Positions 24,840-33,909 of a DNA stretch of 64,000 bases are shown here, piece after piece. Within the stretch, counting starts at the first letter, position 1. The number at the start of each line of letters is the position of its first letter. The notes under the pieces are model-generated. The model saw only the letters and a program-made list of their open reading frames with translations, searched no databases and was not told where the DNA came from. Source of the stretch: Aquiluna sp. (GTDB taxonomy: Bacteria > Actinomycetota > Actinomycetes > Actinomycetales > Microbacteriaceae); NCBI GenBank assembly GCA_018402685.1, contig JAGYIJ010000002.1, positions 620,001 through 684,000 of the forward strand. The letters run 5' to 3'. Position numbers and translations under genes: made by a program.

Positions 24840-26459
24840 TTAGGCCAGAACTGGCTCCGGTCTTTCGAACAGATACTGCGCATAGGCAGGAATCGTCAAA
24901 AATGTTGGGAACTCTTCCTCGAGGCAGACCTCCTCGAAGACCTTGATTGCATCATCGATGCGATCGCCTTCGAACCTGTCTAGGCCGGCTACGACCTCCT
25001 CGAGCTGACTTCTGACCCAGTTGGCAGTGATGAGGTTGCCCTCCTTGGTCTTTGAGCCCTGGTAGATCCACTGCCAGATCTGAGATCTTGAGATCTCAGC
25101 GGTGGCAGCATCTTCCATCAGGTTGTCAAGCGCTGCTGCACCAATACCCCTGAGCCAGGAGTCGATGTAGCGAACGGCGACCGAGATGTTAGAGCGAACA
25201 CCCTGTGTGCTGATCTCTCCACCCGCAGAGGCAATGTCAATCAGATCGTTTGCGGTGACGCTAACCTCTGGACGCTGACGGTCAAGCTGGTTTGGCTTGC
25301 CCTGAAGCACAGCGTCAAACTCTGCTCTTGCAGTTGCGATCAGATCGGGGTGCGCAACCCAGGTGCCATCAAAGCCGTCTCCGGCCTCGCGGTTCTTGTC
25401 GGCCGCAACCTTCTGCAGTGCACGCTCAGTAACCTCTGGGTCCCTGCGGTTTGGAATGAAGGCGCTCATTCCACCAATCGCGTGAGCACCTCTGCGGTGA
25501 CAGGTCTTGACCAACAGCTCGGTGTAGGCACGCATGAATGGCAGTGTCATCAGAATCTGATCACGGTCTGGCATCACAAAGCCCTTACCGCGGCCGCGGT
25601 AGTTCTTGATGATCGAGAACACGTAGTCCCAGCGACCAGCGTTTAGGCCAGCGCAGTGATCTCTCAGTTCAAAGAGAATCTCGTCCATCTCAAACGCTGC
25701 GGTGATGGTCTCAATCAAAACGGTTGCGCGAATGACACCGTGTGGCAGGTTTAGGTAGTCCTCGGTGAAGGTGAAGATCTCGTTCCACAACCTTGCCTCG
25801 AGGTGGTTCTCGATCTTGGCGATGTAGAAATAGGGTCCCTTGCCCGCATCGATCAACGCCTGGGCGTTGTGGAAAGCGTATAGACCGAAGTCCACCAAAG
25901 ATCCCGACATTGGGTGCTGGGAGCCACCCTCGTGAACGTGAAGAATGTTCTTCTCAACCAGGTGCCAACCTCTTGGTCGCATCACGATGGTTGGGGTCTC
26001 AGTTGCGGTGACCTCATACTTCTTGCCCTCGGGTGAGGTGAAGCTCAGCTGTCCTCGGATTGCATCAAATAGGGACAGCTGCCCACCAATTACGTTCTGC
26101 CAGGTTGGACTGGTTGCATCCTCCTGGTCTGCAAGCCAGACATTGGCACCCGAGTTCAGAGCGTTGATGGTCATCTTTGGGTCAGTGGGTCCGGTGATCT
26201 CGACCCTGCGGTCTTCGAGGCCTGGGCCAAAGCCCGCCACCGACCAGGTGCCGTCTTCTCTAATGTGCTTGGTGTCACTCAGAAACTTGAGATCGCGTCC
26301 GTTATCAAGGGCACGCCTTCTGTCCATGCGATCGACCAGCCGGTTGTGGCGATCAGCACCGAAGCGGTGCTGAAGCTCCTCTAGGAATGTGAGGGCGGCC
26401 GGGGTGAGGATCTCGTCAAAACGATCGTTCATTGGGCCAAGTACTTTAATGCTGTCCAT
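24840..26459 (-). CDS. aceB: Malate synthase A
   Basis: The second enzyme of the glyoxylate shunt, condensing glyoxylate with acetyl-CoA to malate in the cytosol. At 539 residues it is the short (A) form. Signature features are IVMRPRGWHLVEKN near 160 (active-site Arg region) and GDGFDGTWVAHPDL near 365, with ATVLIETITAAFEMDEI near 245. The start at 26459 has AGGGAGG upstream. It lies 29 bases downstream of aceA on the same strand, and ends at a strong terminator, so the two form an acetate-induced operon. Confidence 0.96.
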   Translation of the reverse strand: MDSIKVLGPMNDRFDEILTPAALTFLEELQHRFGADRHNRLVDRMDRRRALDNGRDLKFLSDTKHIREDGTWSVAGFGPGLEDRRVEITGPTDPKMTINALNSGANVWLADQEDATSPTWQNVIGGQLSLFDAIRGQLSFTSPEGKKYEVTATETPTIVMRPRGWHLVEKNILHVHEGGSQHPMSGSLVDFGLYAFHNAQALIDAGKGPYFYIAKIENHLEARLWNEIFTFTEDYLNLPHGVIRATVLIETITAAFEMDEILFELRDHCAGLNAGRWDYVFSIIKNYRGRGKGFVMPDRDQILMTLPFMRAYTELLVKTCHRRGAHAIGGMSAFIPNRRDPEVTERALQKVAADKNREAGDGFDGTWVAHPDLIATARAEFDAVLQGKPNQLDRQRPEVSVTANDLIDIASAGGEISTQGVRSNISVAVRYIDSWLRGIGAAALDNLMEDAATAEISRSQIWQWIYQGSKTKEGNLITANWVRSQLEEVVAGLDRFEGDRIDDAIKVFEEVCLEEEFPTFLTIPAYAQYLFERPEPVLA

Positions 26460-26488
26460 GTCTAACCTCCCTGTTAGTGCCTTACGGC

Positions 26489-27787
26489 CTAGTGGAACTG
26501 CTCTTCTTCGGTCGAACCAACCAGCGCCAAGGTGGAGCTGTTTGGGTTCAGTGCGGTTGAAATGGCGTCGAAGTAACTGGTGCCAACCTCGCGCTGGTGG
26601 CGGGTGGCGGTGTAGCCGCGGCTCTCAGCGGCAAACTCTGCCTCTTGGAGCTCGACGTAGGCACTCATCTGACGGTCCTTGTAGTCAAGAGCGAGTTCGA
26701 ACATGCCGTAGTTCAGTGAGTGGAATCCTGCCAGGGTGATGAACTGGAAGGCATAGCCCATTGCGCTCAGTTCACGCTGGAACTTAGCGATCTGGTCATC
26801 GTCCAGGTGACGCTTCCAGTTGAACGATGGTGAGCAGTTATAGGCCAGCTTCTGGTCTGGGAACTCGCTCTTGATGCTCTCTGCAAAGCGCTTTGCTAGC
26901 TCGAGGTCTGGCTCTGCGGACTCAACCCACAAGAGGTCAGCGTATGGGGCGTAGGCGTGGCCGCGAGCCAGCACTGGCTCGATGCCGTTTTGCACCTGGT
27001 AGAAGCCCTCTGCGGTGCGCTCACCGGTCACGAACCTGGCATCGCGCTCGTCGTGGTCGGAGGTGAGCAAGGTTGCAGCCAGGGCATCGGTCCTTGCGAT
27101 AACGATGGTTGGGGTTCCCGAGACATCTGCTGCCATACGAGCTGCGTTTAGGGTGCGAACGTGCTGGCTGGTTGGAATTAGCACCTTGCCACCCATGTGT
27201 CCACACTTCTTCTCGCTGGCCAGCTGGTCTTCCCAGTGCACTCCAGCGGCACCGGCATCGATCATCTGGAGCATCAGCTCGTAGGCGTTTAGTGGACCAC
27301 CAAAGCCGGCCTCGGCATCGGCAACAATCGGAGCCATCCAGTCGCGCTGGTCGCCCCCATCAGTTGATTCAATCTGGCCTGCTCGCATCAGCGCGTTGTT
27401 GATCCTGCGAACCACGGCAGGAACAGAGTTGGCTGGGTAGAGGCTTTGGTCTGGATAGGTCTGGCCCGAGAGGTTGGCATCTGCCGCAACCTGCCAGCCA
27501 GAAAGGTAGATGGCCTTCAGTCCGGCGCGAATCTGTTGCACCGCCTGGTTACCAGTTAGTGCACCAAGTGCTGAGATCCACTCTTGTGGGTCGTCATTCT
27601 CCAGGATCATCTCCCAGAGCTTTTCTGCACCTCGCTTTGCCAAGGTCTTTTCTTCGCGGACTGGTCCGCGCAGTTTGATTACATCTTCAGCGGTGTAGTC
27701 ACGCTTCACATTTGCCCAGCGAGGGTCGCTTACCCATTCAAACTGCAGCTCGGCGGCGGTTTGATTCTGGTCTCCAGGTCGAATCAT
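26489..27787 (-). CDS. aceA: Isocitrate lyase
   Basis: The first enzyme of the glyoxylate shunt, splitting isocitrate to glyoxylate and succinate. The 432-residue protein carries the family signature KKCGHMGGK (catalytic Cys) near 190 and the substrate-binding NCSPSFNW near 315. It heads the aceA-aceB operon and is divergent from the RamB-like regulator, with 141 bases between them that must hold both promoters. Intact. Confidence 0.96.
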   Translation of the reverse strand: MIRPGDQNQTAAELQFEWVSDPRWANVKRDYTAEDVIKLRGPVREEKTLAKRGAEKLWEMILENDDPQEWISALGALTGNQAVQQIRAGLKAIYLSGWQVAADANLSGQTYPDQSLYPANSVPAVVRRINNALMRAGQIESTDGGDQRDWMAPIVADAEAGFGGPLNAYELMLQMIDAGAAGVHWEDQLASEKKCGHMGGKVLIPTSQHVRTLNAARMAADVSGTPTIVIARTDALAATLLTSDHDERDARFVTGERTAEGFYQVQNGIEPVLARGHAYAPYADLLWVESAEPDLELAKRFAESIKSEFPDQKLAYNCSPSFNWKRHLDDDQIAKFQRELSAMGYAFQFITLAGFHSLNYGMFELALDYKDRQMSAYVELQEAEFAAESRGYTATRHQREVGTSYFDAISTALNPNSSTLALVGSTEEEQFH

Positions 27788-27928
27788 TTTGTTGCTCCTA
27801 ATCTTGATGTGGCTTCTTTGCCTTAGGGCAAGACTTCACTAAAAACAACCTCAGTTAGTTATCAAATCGTTTAGAAAAAACCCTCTTTTTCTCTTGAGAG
27901 AAATAACTGAAGCTGGCAATCTTGAGAT
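27788..27928. promoter_or_regulatory. Divergent aceA / ramB-like promoter region
   Basis: The only gap between the glyoxylate operon and its probable regulator. It is AT-rich in the middle and has a spaced inverted repeat, TCAGTTA at 27851-27857 and TAACTGA at 27904-27910. I do not find a good copy of the corynebacterial RamB box. Regulation from here is inferred from position. Confidence 0.45.
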
Positions 27929-29365
27929 ATGGAACTGCATGACATGGACAATCTCCTGATCGGAAAGCGCATCAGAGCGCTAAGAAACGAGCAGGGAGTC
28001 AAACTCGAGAGACTCGCTCAACACATGGGAAGAGCCAATTCCCACCTAAGCGCAATCGAGAACGGCAAGCGAGATGCCAAGATTTCGGACCTCAAGGCCA
28101 TCGCTGAGTTTTTTGGGATCACCATCCAGGCTCTGGTTGAAAACAAGGAGCCAACCGGCAGAGATGCGCTTGAGATTGAGATGGCAAAAATTCAACGCGG
28201 ACCACTTTTTGAATCCCTAGGCATCAAACCGATTCCAGTTCGCAAGTCGACCTCTGATGAGGTGCTGAGCACCATGATCACCCTGCACAACGAACTCGAG
28301 CGCATGCACTCGGACCGCGCCTCCACCCCAGAAGAGGCCAGAAGAGCCAATGCAGAGCTGCGCGAAACCATGCGAGCCAGAAACAACTACTTTCCTGAAA
28401 TCGAAAAGGTTGCCAAGCAGCTCTTAGGGGCAGTGAACCACAGTGCCGGACCGCTAAGTCAGCGGCTCACAGCAGATCTTGCACAGCACCTGGGCTTCAC
28501 CCTGCACTATGTCGGCGACCTTCCCCATGCCACCAGGAGCGTTACCGACCTCAGAAACATGCGGATCTACCTATCTAGATCCACTACACCGGGCTCTGAC
28601 CCCAGGGCAGCGCTATTGCAGGCATTGGCATCATTTGCCCTTGGCCACCGAGAGGTCAAGACCTACGCCGAGTTTCTAGAGCAGCGAATTGAAATCAACT
28701 ACCTTGCTGGAGCACTCATGCTTCCCGAGGCCTCGGCGGTCAAGTTCCTCAAAAACGCCAAAGAGGAGCGGGAGCTGGCGGTCGAAGACCTGAGAGATGC
28801 CTTCGCAGTCAACTACGAGACCGCAGCTCACCGCTTCACCAACCTTTCCACCGAACACCTTGGTATTCCGGTGCACTTTTTGAAGGCGCACTCATCGGGA
28901 TCGGTTGCCAAGGCCTACGAAAACGATGGTGTGCTGTTTCCCAAAGATGCCCTTGGCACCATTGAGGGTCAGACGGTGTGTGCGAAGTGGAGTGCCAGGC
29001 AAGTGTTCCTGGAACAGGACCGACTGGCTCCGTATCACCAGTACACCGACAAGCCAAATGGCACGTACTGGTGCACCTCAAGAATCGAACGCGGTAGCCA
29101 AGGTGATTTCTCAATCAGCCTTGGCACACCGTTTGAAACTGTTCGATTCTTTAGGGGTAGAGAGACCAAAAGACGCGGTCAGTCCACCTGCCCGGATGAC
29201 AGCTGCTGCAGAATTCCGCCGCAAAACATTGCGGCCAAGTGGGCAGGCAAGGCGTTTCCAAGCGCCATTGTGAACTCTTCACTGCTCGCAGCCCTGCCCA
29301 AGGGCCCAGTGCCGGGAGTGGATCAGATTGAGGTGTTGCAGTTCCTGGAGGCCAGGAGTGACTAG
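27929..29365 (+). CDS. ramB: RamB-like XRE/DUF2083 regulator of acetate metabolism
   Basis: A 478-residue regulator of the short-chain fatty acyl (ScfR/RamB) family. An N-terminal Cro/C1-type HTH (about 10-65: GKRIRALRNEQGVKLERLAQHMG) is followed by an ImmA/IrrE-like domain that lacks a full HExxH, and a C-terminal DUF2083-type region with several cysteines (CAKWSARQVF..., TCPDDSCC) that may bind metal. In Corynebacterium RamB represses aceA and aceB; its position divergent from aceA fits that role here. An in-frame ATG at 27944 is an alternative start directly before the HTH. Ends by overlapping the convergent MpaB-like gene by four bases. Confidence 0.85.
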   Translation: MELHDMDNLLIGKRIRALRNEQGVKLERLAQHMGRANSHLSAIENGKRDAKISDLKAIAEFFGITIQALVENKEPTGRDALEIEMAKIQRGPLFESLGIKPIPVRKSTSDEVLSTMITLHNELERMHSDRASTPEEARRANAELRETMRARNNYFPEIEKVAKQLLGAVNHSAGPLSQRLTADLAQHLGFTLHYVGDLPHATRSVTDLRNMRIYLSRSTTPGSDPRAALLQALASFALGHREVKTYAEFLEQRIEINYLAGALMLPEASAVKFLKNAKEERELAVEDLRDAFAVNYETAAHRFTNLSTEHLGIPVHFLKAHSSGSVAKAYENDGVLFPKDALGTIEGQTVCAKWSARQVFLEQDRLAPYHQYTDKPNGTYWCTSRIERGSQGDFSISLGTPFETVRFFRGRETKRRGQSTCPDDSCCRIPPQNIAAKWAGKAFPSAIVNSSLLAALPKGPVPGVDQIEVLQFLEARSD

Positions 29366-30267
29366 GAACTGATTGTCCCGGCTCGCTTGAGCCTTGCAAT
29401 TGCCGCATCCTCAATCGGGGACTCTGGTCCAATTGCAAAGCGCATCACTCGCAAGAGTGTTGTGGTGACGGGCCTGGTGAACCAAAGCGGCCAGCCCTTC
29501 AAGCCAATTAGCTCTCTATAGTTCTCGGGCATTGAGGCGAGCGCCGAGTGAAATAGCAGTCGATAAACAGGCTTGGCGAGTAGTGGTAGCGGTGCTTTCT
29601 TGATCCAGTGAATGACGTCTTTGGTCTCTTGAGTGACAGTCAATTGCGGATAGAAGTCCTCGAGGGTCGCCTCGAGTTCACTCTCGCTCATTGGTGCCTT
29701 GTCTAGGCCCAGTGGACCGACTGATTTTGACCAGAGCCGAACGTACTCATCGGCCCCTCCGGGAATCGGTGCCTTTGAGTAGTTCTGGTGGGAGCGCAGG
29801 AATGAGTCCATGAATGCGACGTGCACCCAAAGCAAAAGGTCCTTGTCGGCTGCTTTATAAGGTTTGGTTTCGCCTTGAGAGGTCTGGTATTCGCCGGTGA
29901 CCCTGGTGTGCATGCGATTCACCCTGGAGGCTTCGTTTTGAATCGCGGTGTGAGAACCAAAGGTAGTGACCGTGAGCCAGCGAATGGTGCCGCTGAGTCT
30001 TCCCAAGGGGTCGGCCTCATAGCGGGAGTGCTGAGCGACACCAGTGAGCGAGCCCGGGTGCAAAGCCTGCATCAAAAGAGCTCTGACGCCACCAACGAGA
30101 GTGGAGAAATCTCTGTGCACAATCCAAGGAGCATCCCCGGGAACGAAGAATCCTGGCTCATCGCCTTCGGCAACCACCGGCAACCATGGAGGGATGCCGT
30201 CCTTTGCTCCAGAGAGCAGTGTTCTAAATCTGCGCGAGAGATTCTCTTGCAGTGCATTATTTTTCAA
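29362..30267 (-). CDS. MpaB-like oxygenase (DUF2236)
   Basis: A DUF2236 haem-type oxygenase of the MpaB/rubber oxygenase group. It has the conserved VHRDFSTLVGG...LLMQALHPG block, then VNRMHTRVTG, and later LLWVHVAFMDSFLRS with histidines likely to bind haem. The frame is open to 30414, but that would run across the start of the divergent gene at 30311. A TTG at 30267 (MKNNALQENLSRRFR) fits better; its ribosome site is weak, so the start is uncertain. The substrate is unknown. Stop overlaps ramB by four bases. Confidence 0.78.
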   Translation of the reverse strand: MKNNALQENLSRRFRTLLSGAKDGIPPWLPVVAEGDEPGFFVPGDAPWIVHRDFSTLVGGVRALLMQALHPGSLTGVAQHSRYEADPLGRLSGTIRWLTVTTFGSHTAIQNEASRVNRMHTRVTGEYQTSQGETKPYKAADKDLLLWVHVAFMDSFLRSHQNYSKAPIPGGADEYVRLWSKSVGPLGLDKAPMSESELEATLEDFYPQLTVTQETKDVIHWIKKAPLPLLAKPVYRLLFHSALASMPENYRELIGLKGWPLWFTRPVTTTLLRVMRFAIGPESPIEDAAIARLKRAGTISS

Positions 30268-30310
30268 TTGGTTGCCTAACCTTGTAGCAGAAAAACCTTT
30301 AGGGAGAACC

Positions 30311-30679
30311 ATGAGTGAAGCTGAACTAATCCGCGAGTTCCAAAAAAACCGTCTGCACATCATTTTGGCGCAGTTGGCACCAACCGGATTGCTAGCGTTC
30401 GCAGCCCTCACCACCCCAGATATTGCTCAGGGACCGATGTTTGTGGTTCATGCCTTCGCACTTATCCTCTTGGCATCTGGAATCCTTGGGGCGCTCGCTG
30501 AGTACTCAGCGGCCAGCCAGGCGCAAGCCGTAATAGACGATCTCAAGACCCTCCCTGGTCAGTCGGCTCTTCGCAACAGGGTGATTTCATTTAGGCCATG
30601 GCTAGAGGTTGTGAAGTTTGTCACTCCCGCAATCTTTGTTGCGATCTTTGTCTTTATCTTGTTGGGGCTTTACGCCTAA
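30311..30679 (+). CDS. Small membrane protein of unknown function
   Basis: A 122-residue protein with about three membrane helices (18-38, 44-66 and 97-119) and a cytosolic linker. The start at 30311 is supported by AGGGAG seven bases ahead. It is divergent from the MpaB-like gene and converges on the hydrolase gene. I recognise no family. Confidence 0.6.
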   Translation: MSEAELIREFQKNRLHIILAQLAPTGLLAFAALTTPDIAQGPMFVVHAFALILLASGILGALAEYSAASQAQAVIDDLKTLPGQSALRNRVISFRPWLEVVKFVTPAIFVAIFVFILLGLYA

Positions 30680-30691
30680 AAACCAAGGCCC

Positions 30692-32160
30692 CTAGGAGCG
30701 GCACACCGGGTTAGCCGCAATCTCATTGCCAGCCAGGTAGTCATCGACGATTTGGTTCACGCAGTCATTGGAACCATAGGCGGTGTGGCCTTCACCTTCG
30801 AAGGTGAGTAAACGTGCTCCATCTAATAACTCGCTAAGGCTTACGGCTTGAGCGTAGGGGGTTGCCGGGTCTCCGGTGGTTCCAACCACCAGTGGACCGT
30901 TTGCCAAGGGGACCCTGAAATCTAGCTGCTCCATGCCAATGCCGCTTGGCCACCCCTCACAGGATGAATCCTCAGCGGCGAAGTAGCGACCGAGAATTTC
31001 TGAAGCCTCTTTGATCTCCACACTCCGGTCGGGAAGCTCAGGCCAAATAGCTTGATCGCTGCAACCAATTGCGTAGTTGGCCTCGGTGATGTTTGACAAA
31101 TAGCCACCATCGGGATCCCTGTCGTTATAGAAATCTGCCAGTAGCAAGAAGGTGGAGCCGTTTCCTTCAAAGGCCTCCTCAAAGGCCTGAGACAAAAACT
31201 GCCAGGACTGCTCTGAATACAGAGTCACGATGATTCCCGCAATCGCGGACTGCAGAGCCAGGCCGCGATCATCGAAGGTGGGAAGTGGGCTTGACTCCCT
31301 GGCGATCAGAAAGTTTGCAATTTTGGTTTTGGAGGTTTCGACATCATCGGTAAACGGGCAGAAGGAATCCATCAGGCAGTCCTCCAAATAGGCATCAAGG
31401 GCTTTGTCAAACCCCGCTATCTGGCCCACCAGCTTGGTGCTGGGATCAAGGGTTGGATCCACCGCACCATCTAGCACCATCAGCCCAACCCGATCTGGAA
31501 ACAGCGCGGCGTAGTTCGCGCCAAGCGAGCTGCCATAGCTAAAGCCCAAGTAGTTCAATTGCTCTTGACCCAGAACCTCGCGAATCAAATCCATATCGCG
31601 AGCGGTTTGCTGAGTGTTGAAATAAGCGGAAGAAAAGCCCTCTTGCTGGCAGCTCTGCGCGAAACTCTTGATAGAGCTGCTCTGAGTAGTCCAGGTATTC
31701 GGCTGTTCCGAATTCAAATGGGACATGCTCATAGAGCATGCGATCTTTGGCCTCGTCACCCTCGCAGCTAACCGGTGCTGTTCTGCCCACTCCCCTGGGG
31801 TCAAACCCAATCAATTGGAATGTTGAGCGCAGGTAGCTGGTGCCAATGGTGTCGTAGCCATCAACCAGGTAGTCAACACCCGAAGACCCAGGACCACCCG
31901 GGTTCACAAGCATCGGCAGCTGGTCTTCGGTGCCGGCTTTTCTAACTAGCGCAATCGAGATGACATCTTCTGATTCGCTGGTCCAATCCAAGGGGGCTGC
32001 AATCTGAGCGCACTCAAAACTGCCCTCACAGCTGGTCCAGGTGATCTGCTGCTCCGCGAAATCAACCCCTTGCGAGATCTGCTCTTCGGGGCTCGGGCTG
32101 GTTTCAGCGCAGCCTGCAAGCAAGCAGCACCGAGACCGCGAGTAAGCCTCTAAGCCGCAA
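30692..32160 (-). CDS. Tripeptidyl-aminopeptidase-type alpha/beta-hydrolase lipoprotein, frame broken twice
   Basis: A secreted serine hydrolase of the TAP/SlpD group common in actinobacteria, about 485 residues when repaired. The oxyanion block NPGGPGSSG and GFDPRGVG lie in one frame (to 31539). The nucleophile elbow GFSYGSSLG, the aspartate region GTTGDPATPY and the C-terminal histidine (GEGHTAYG) lie in another (30692 on). They join through YQEFAQSCQQEGF if one base is removed from the AAA at 31662-31664. A second break near 32117-32127 separates a signal sequence read from TTG 32160 (AAGGA ribosome site) from a lipobox (LLAGC). The start overlaps the holB stop region. Confidence 0.78.
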
Positions 32161-33303
32161 GATCGTTCCTTGCGATAAACCTGGTGCAAAGTGCCTCCAG
32201 CACCAAAAGATCTCTGACGTTTGCCGCTAGTCGCTGCCTGGCTTGAGTAATCGCATCGAGAATCTCAATCGTTTGCGAAACCAGACCGGCGTTGGCTCTT
32301 GCGACAAGTTCTGTTTCAAACTCGGGGTTGATCAGCTCCGAGCCGGTGCCAAGCTGCAAGGACATCACGTCTCTATAAAAGGACTCGGCATCGGTGAAGA
32401 TTCTGTCGATGCCATCACGAAGCGCTCTGGTGCCGCGCCTTTTTGGTTCTCCTCCAGTGCTTTGAACTCTGCTCGAAGATTAGGTGGCAGCTTGTCATCT
32501 TTTGAAAGGCCATAAGCCTTCATTAGGTTTTCACGCTCGGATCCATCGCGCTCTTCGGAGAGCGCTTGGGCGTCACGCTTGGCGACTGACAATAAGTGTT
32601 CGGCAGCGATCATGGCCTTGGAGAGGTTAGTGATAGAGGAGAGCTCTCTGAGAGTTTCGGTTCTGCGGGCTCTTGCCTCTTGGCTGGTGGCGAGTCGTCT
32701 CGCCATCCCAACGTGGTTTTGTGCCTGTCTTGCACTGTTTATTGCGAGTTCGTGATCGACACCGTCCCGCTGAACCAAAAGTTGCGCGACCTCTTCTGCG
32801 GAGGGCAGTCGCAAAACAACATTTCTGGTTCTCGAGCGAATGGTTGGCAAAAGATCGGCAACGCTCGGTGCGCAGAGCATCCAGATTGTGTCCCGCTCAG
32901 GCTCCTCAAGTGCCTTCAACAACACGTTGCTGGTGCGCTCAGTCATGCGATCGGCGTCTTCGATGATCGCGATCCGATAGTTACCCATTGAGGAGGAGCT
33001 GGCGGATCTGGAGACCAGAGTGCGAACCTCATCGATACTGATTTGAACTCGCTCGGTGGCCAGCAGGTTGATATCTGGGTGAGCATTTGCCATTGCAAGT
33101 GAGCACTGCTGGCAGTCACCGCAACCGGCCTTTTCACACTGCAGCGCTGCCGCAAAGGCTCTTGCCATCAGCGATCTACCACTACCTGCAGGACCGGTGA
33201 ATAACCAAGCGTGGTGCACGCCGGCTTCCTTGTTGGATAAAGCCTTGGTTAGAAGTTCAATTGCCTCTGGCTGGCCCAGCAGTTCGTCCCAAACCTCGGC
33301 CAT
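32150..33303 (-). CDS. holB: DNA polymerase III subunit delta', frame broken once
   Basis: A clamp-loader subunit, about 384 residues. The AAA+ part has TGPAGSGRS (Lys replaced by Arg in the P-loop, normal for the non-hydrolysing delta'), a zinc-binding Cys set (CEKAGCGDCQQC), and SRTRNVVL. The C-terminal domain follows in another frame (32150-32368); they join through KRRGTRALRDGIDRIFTDAESFYRDV if the five-T run at 32440-32444 gets one more base. The gene is essential, so a sequence error is likely. It overlaps tmk by one base (TAATG). Members of the same fold (dnaX) lie elsewhere in the window. Confidence 0.88.
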
Positions 33304-33908
33304 TAGGACTCCAAGAGTTTGACGCGCTCTAGGACCTTTTGGTGGATCTCATCGATGGGTGCTGCAGCGTCAACCACCAAGAACCTTGGCTCATTGGCCC
33401 TGCGAAGGTATTCGTCTCTGGCTCTTTCGAAAAAGTCGACCTGTTCTTTTTCGAGGCGGTCTGGTTCGACACCGGTCTTGTTGCGACGCTGGATTGCAAC
33501 ATCTGCTGGCAAATCGAGCAAAATCGTCAAATCTGGAATCAGTCCTCCGACTGCCCAGAGCGAGATGTCTCTGACCTCATCAACCTCGAGCTCTCGTGCT
33601 GCTCCTTGATAGGCAACCGAGGAGTCGAAGTAGCGATCGGAGAGCACGACCTTGCCAGCCTCGAGGGCTGGCAATATCTTGGTGGCAACGTGGTGAGCGC
33701 GATCCGCGGCATAGAGCAAAGCCTCTGAACGAGGAGCGACTTCTCCCTTGCGATGCAGCAAGAGGTGACGAATTTCTTGCCCAAGATCGGTCCCACCGGG
33801 CTCCATGGTTCTCATCACTTCATGGCCGCGCTTGGTGAGGTAGGTCTCGAGCAGATCGAGCTGTGTGGACTTACCCACACCATCAATACCCTCAAAGGTA
33901 ATAAACAC
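33303..33908 (-). CDS. tmk: Thymidylate kinase
   Basis: Phosphorylates dTMP to dTDP in the cytosol. The P-loop is FEGIDGVGKST at the very N-terminus, the DRYFDSSVAYQG block (DRY/H motif) near 93 and the LID region with QRRNKTG near 145. I start at GTG 33908, which puts the P-loop about eight residues in as usual and gives 201 residues; the frame is open upstream only across the 3' end of topA. The gene sits in the conserved topA-tmk-holB order seen in actinobacteria. Confidence 0.93.
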   Translation of the reverse strand: MFITFEGIDGVGKSTQLDLLETYLTKRGHEVMRTMEPGGTDLGQEIRHLLLHRKGEVAPRSEALLYAADRAHHVATKILPALEAGKVVLSDRYFDSSVAYQGAARELEVDEVRDISLWAVGGLIPDLTILLDLPADVAIQRRNKTGVEPDRLEKEQVDFFERARDEYLRRANEPRFLVVDAAAPIDEIHQKVLERVKLLES

Positions 33909-33909
33909 G

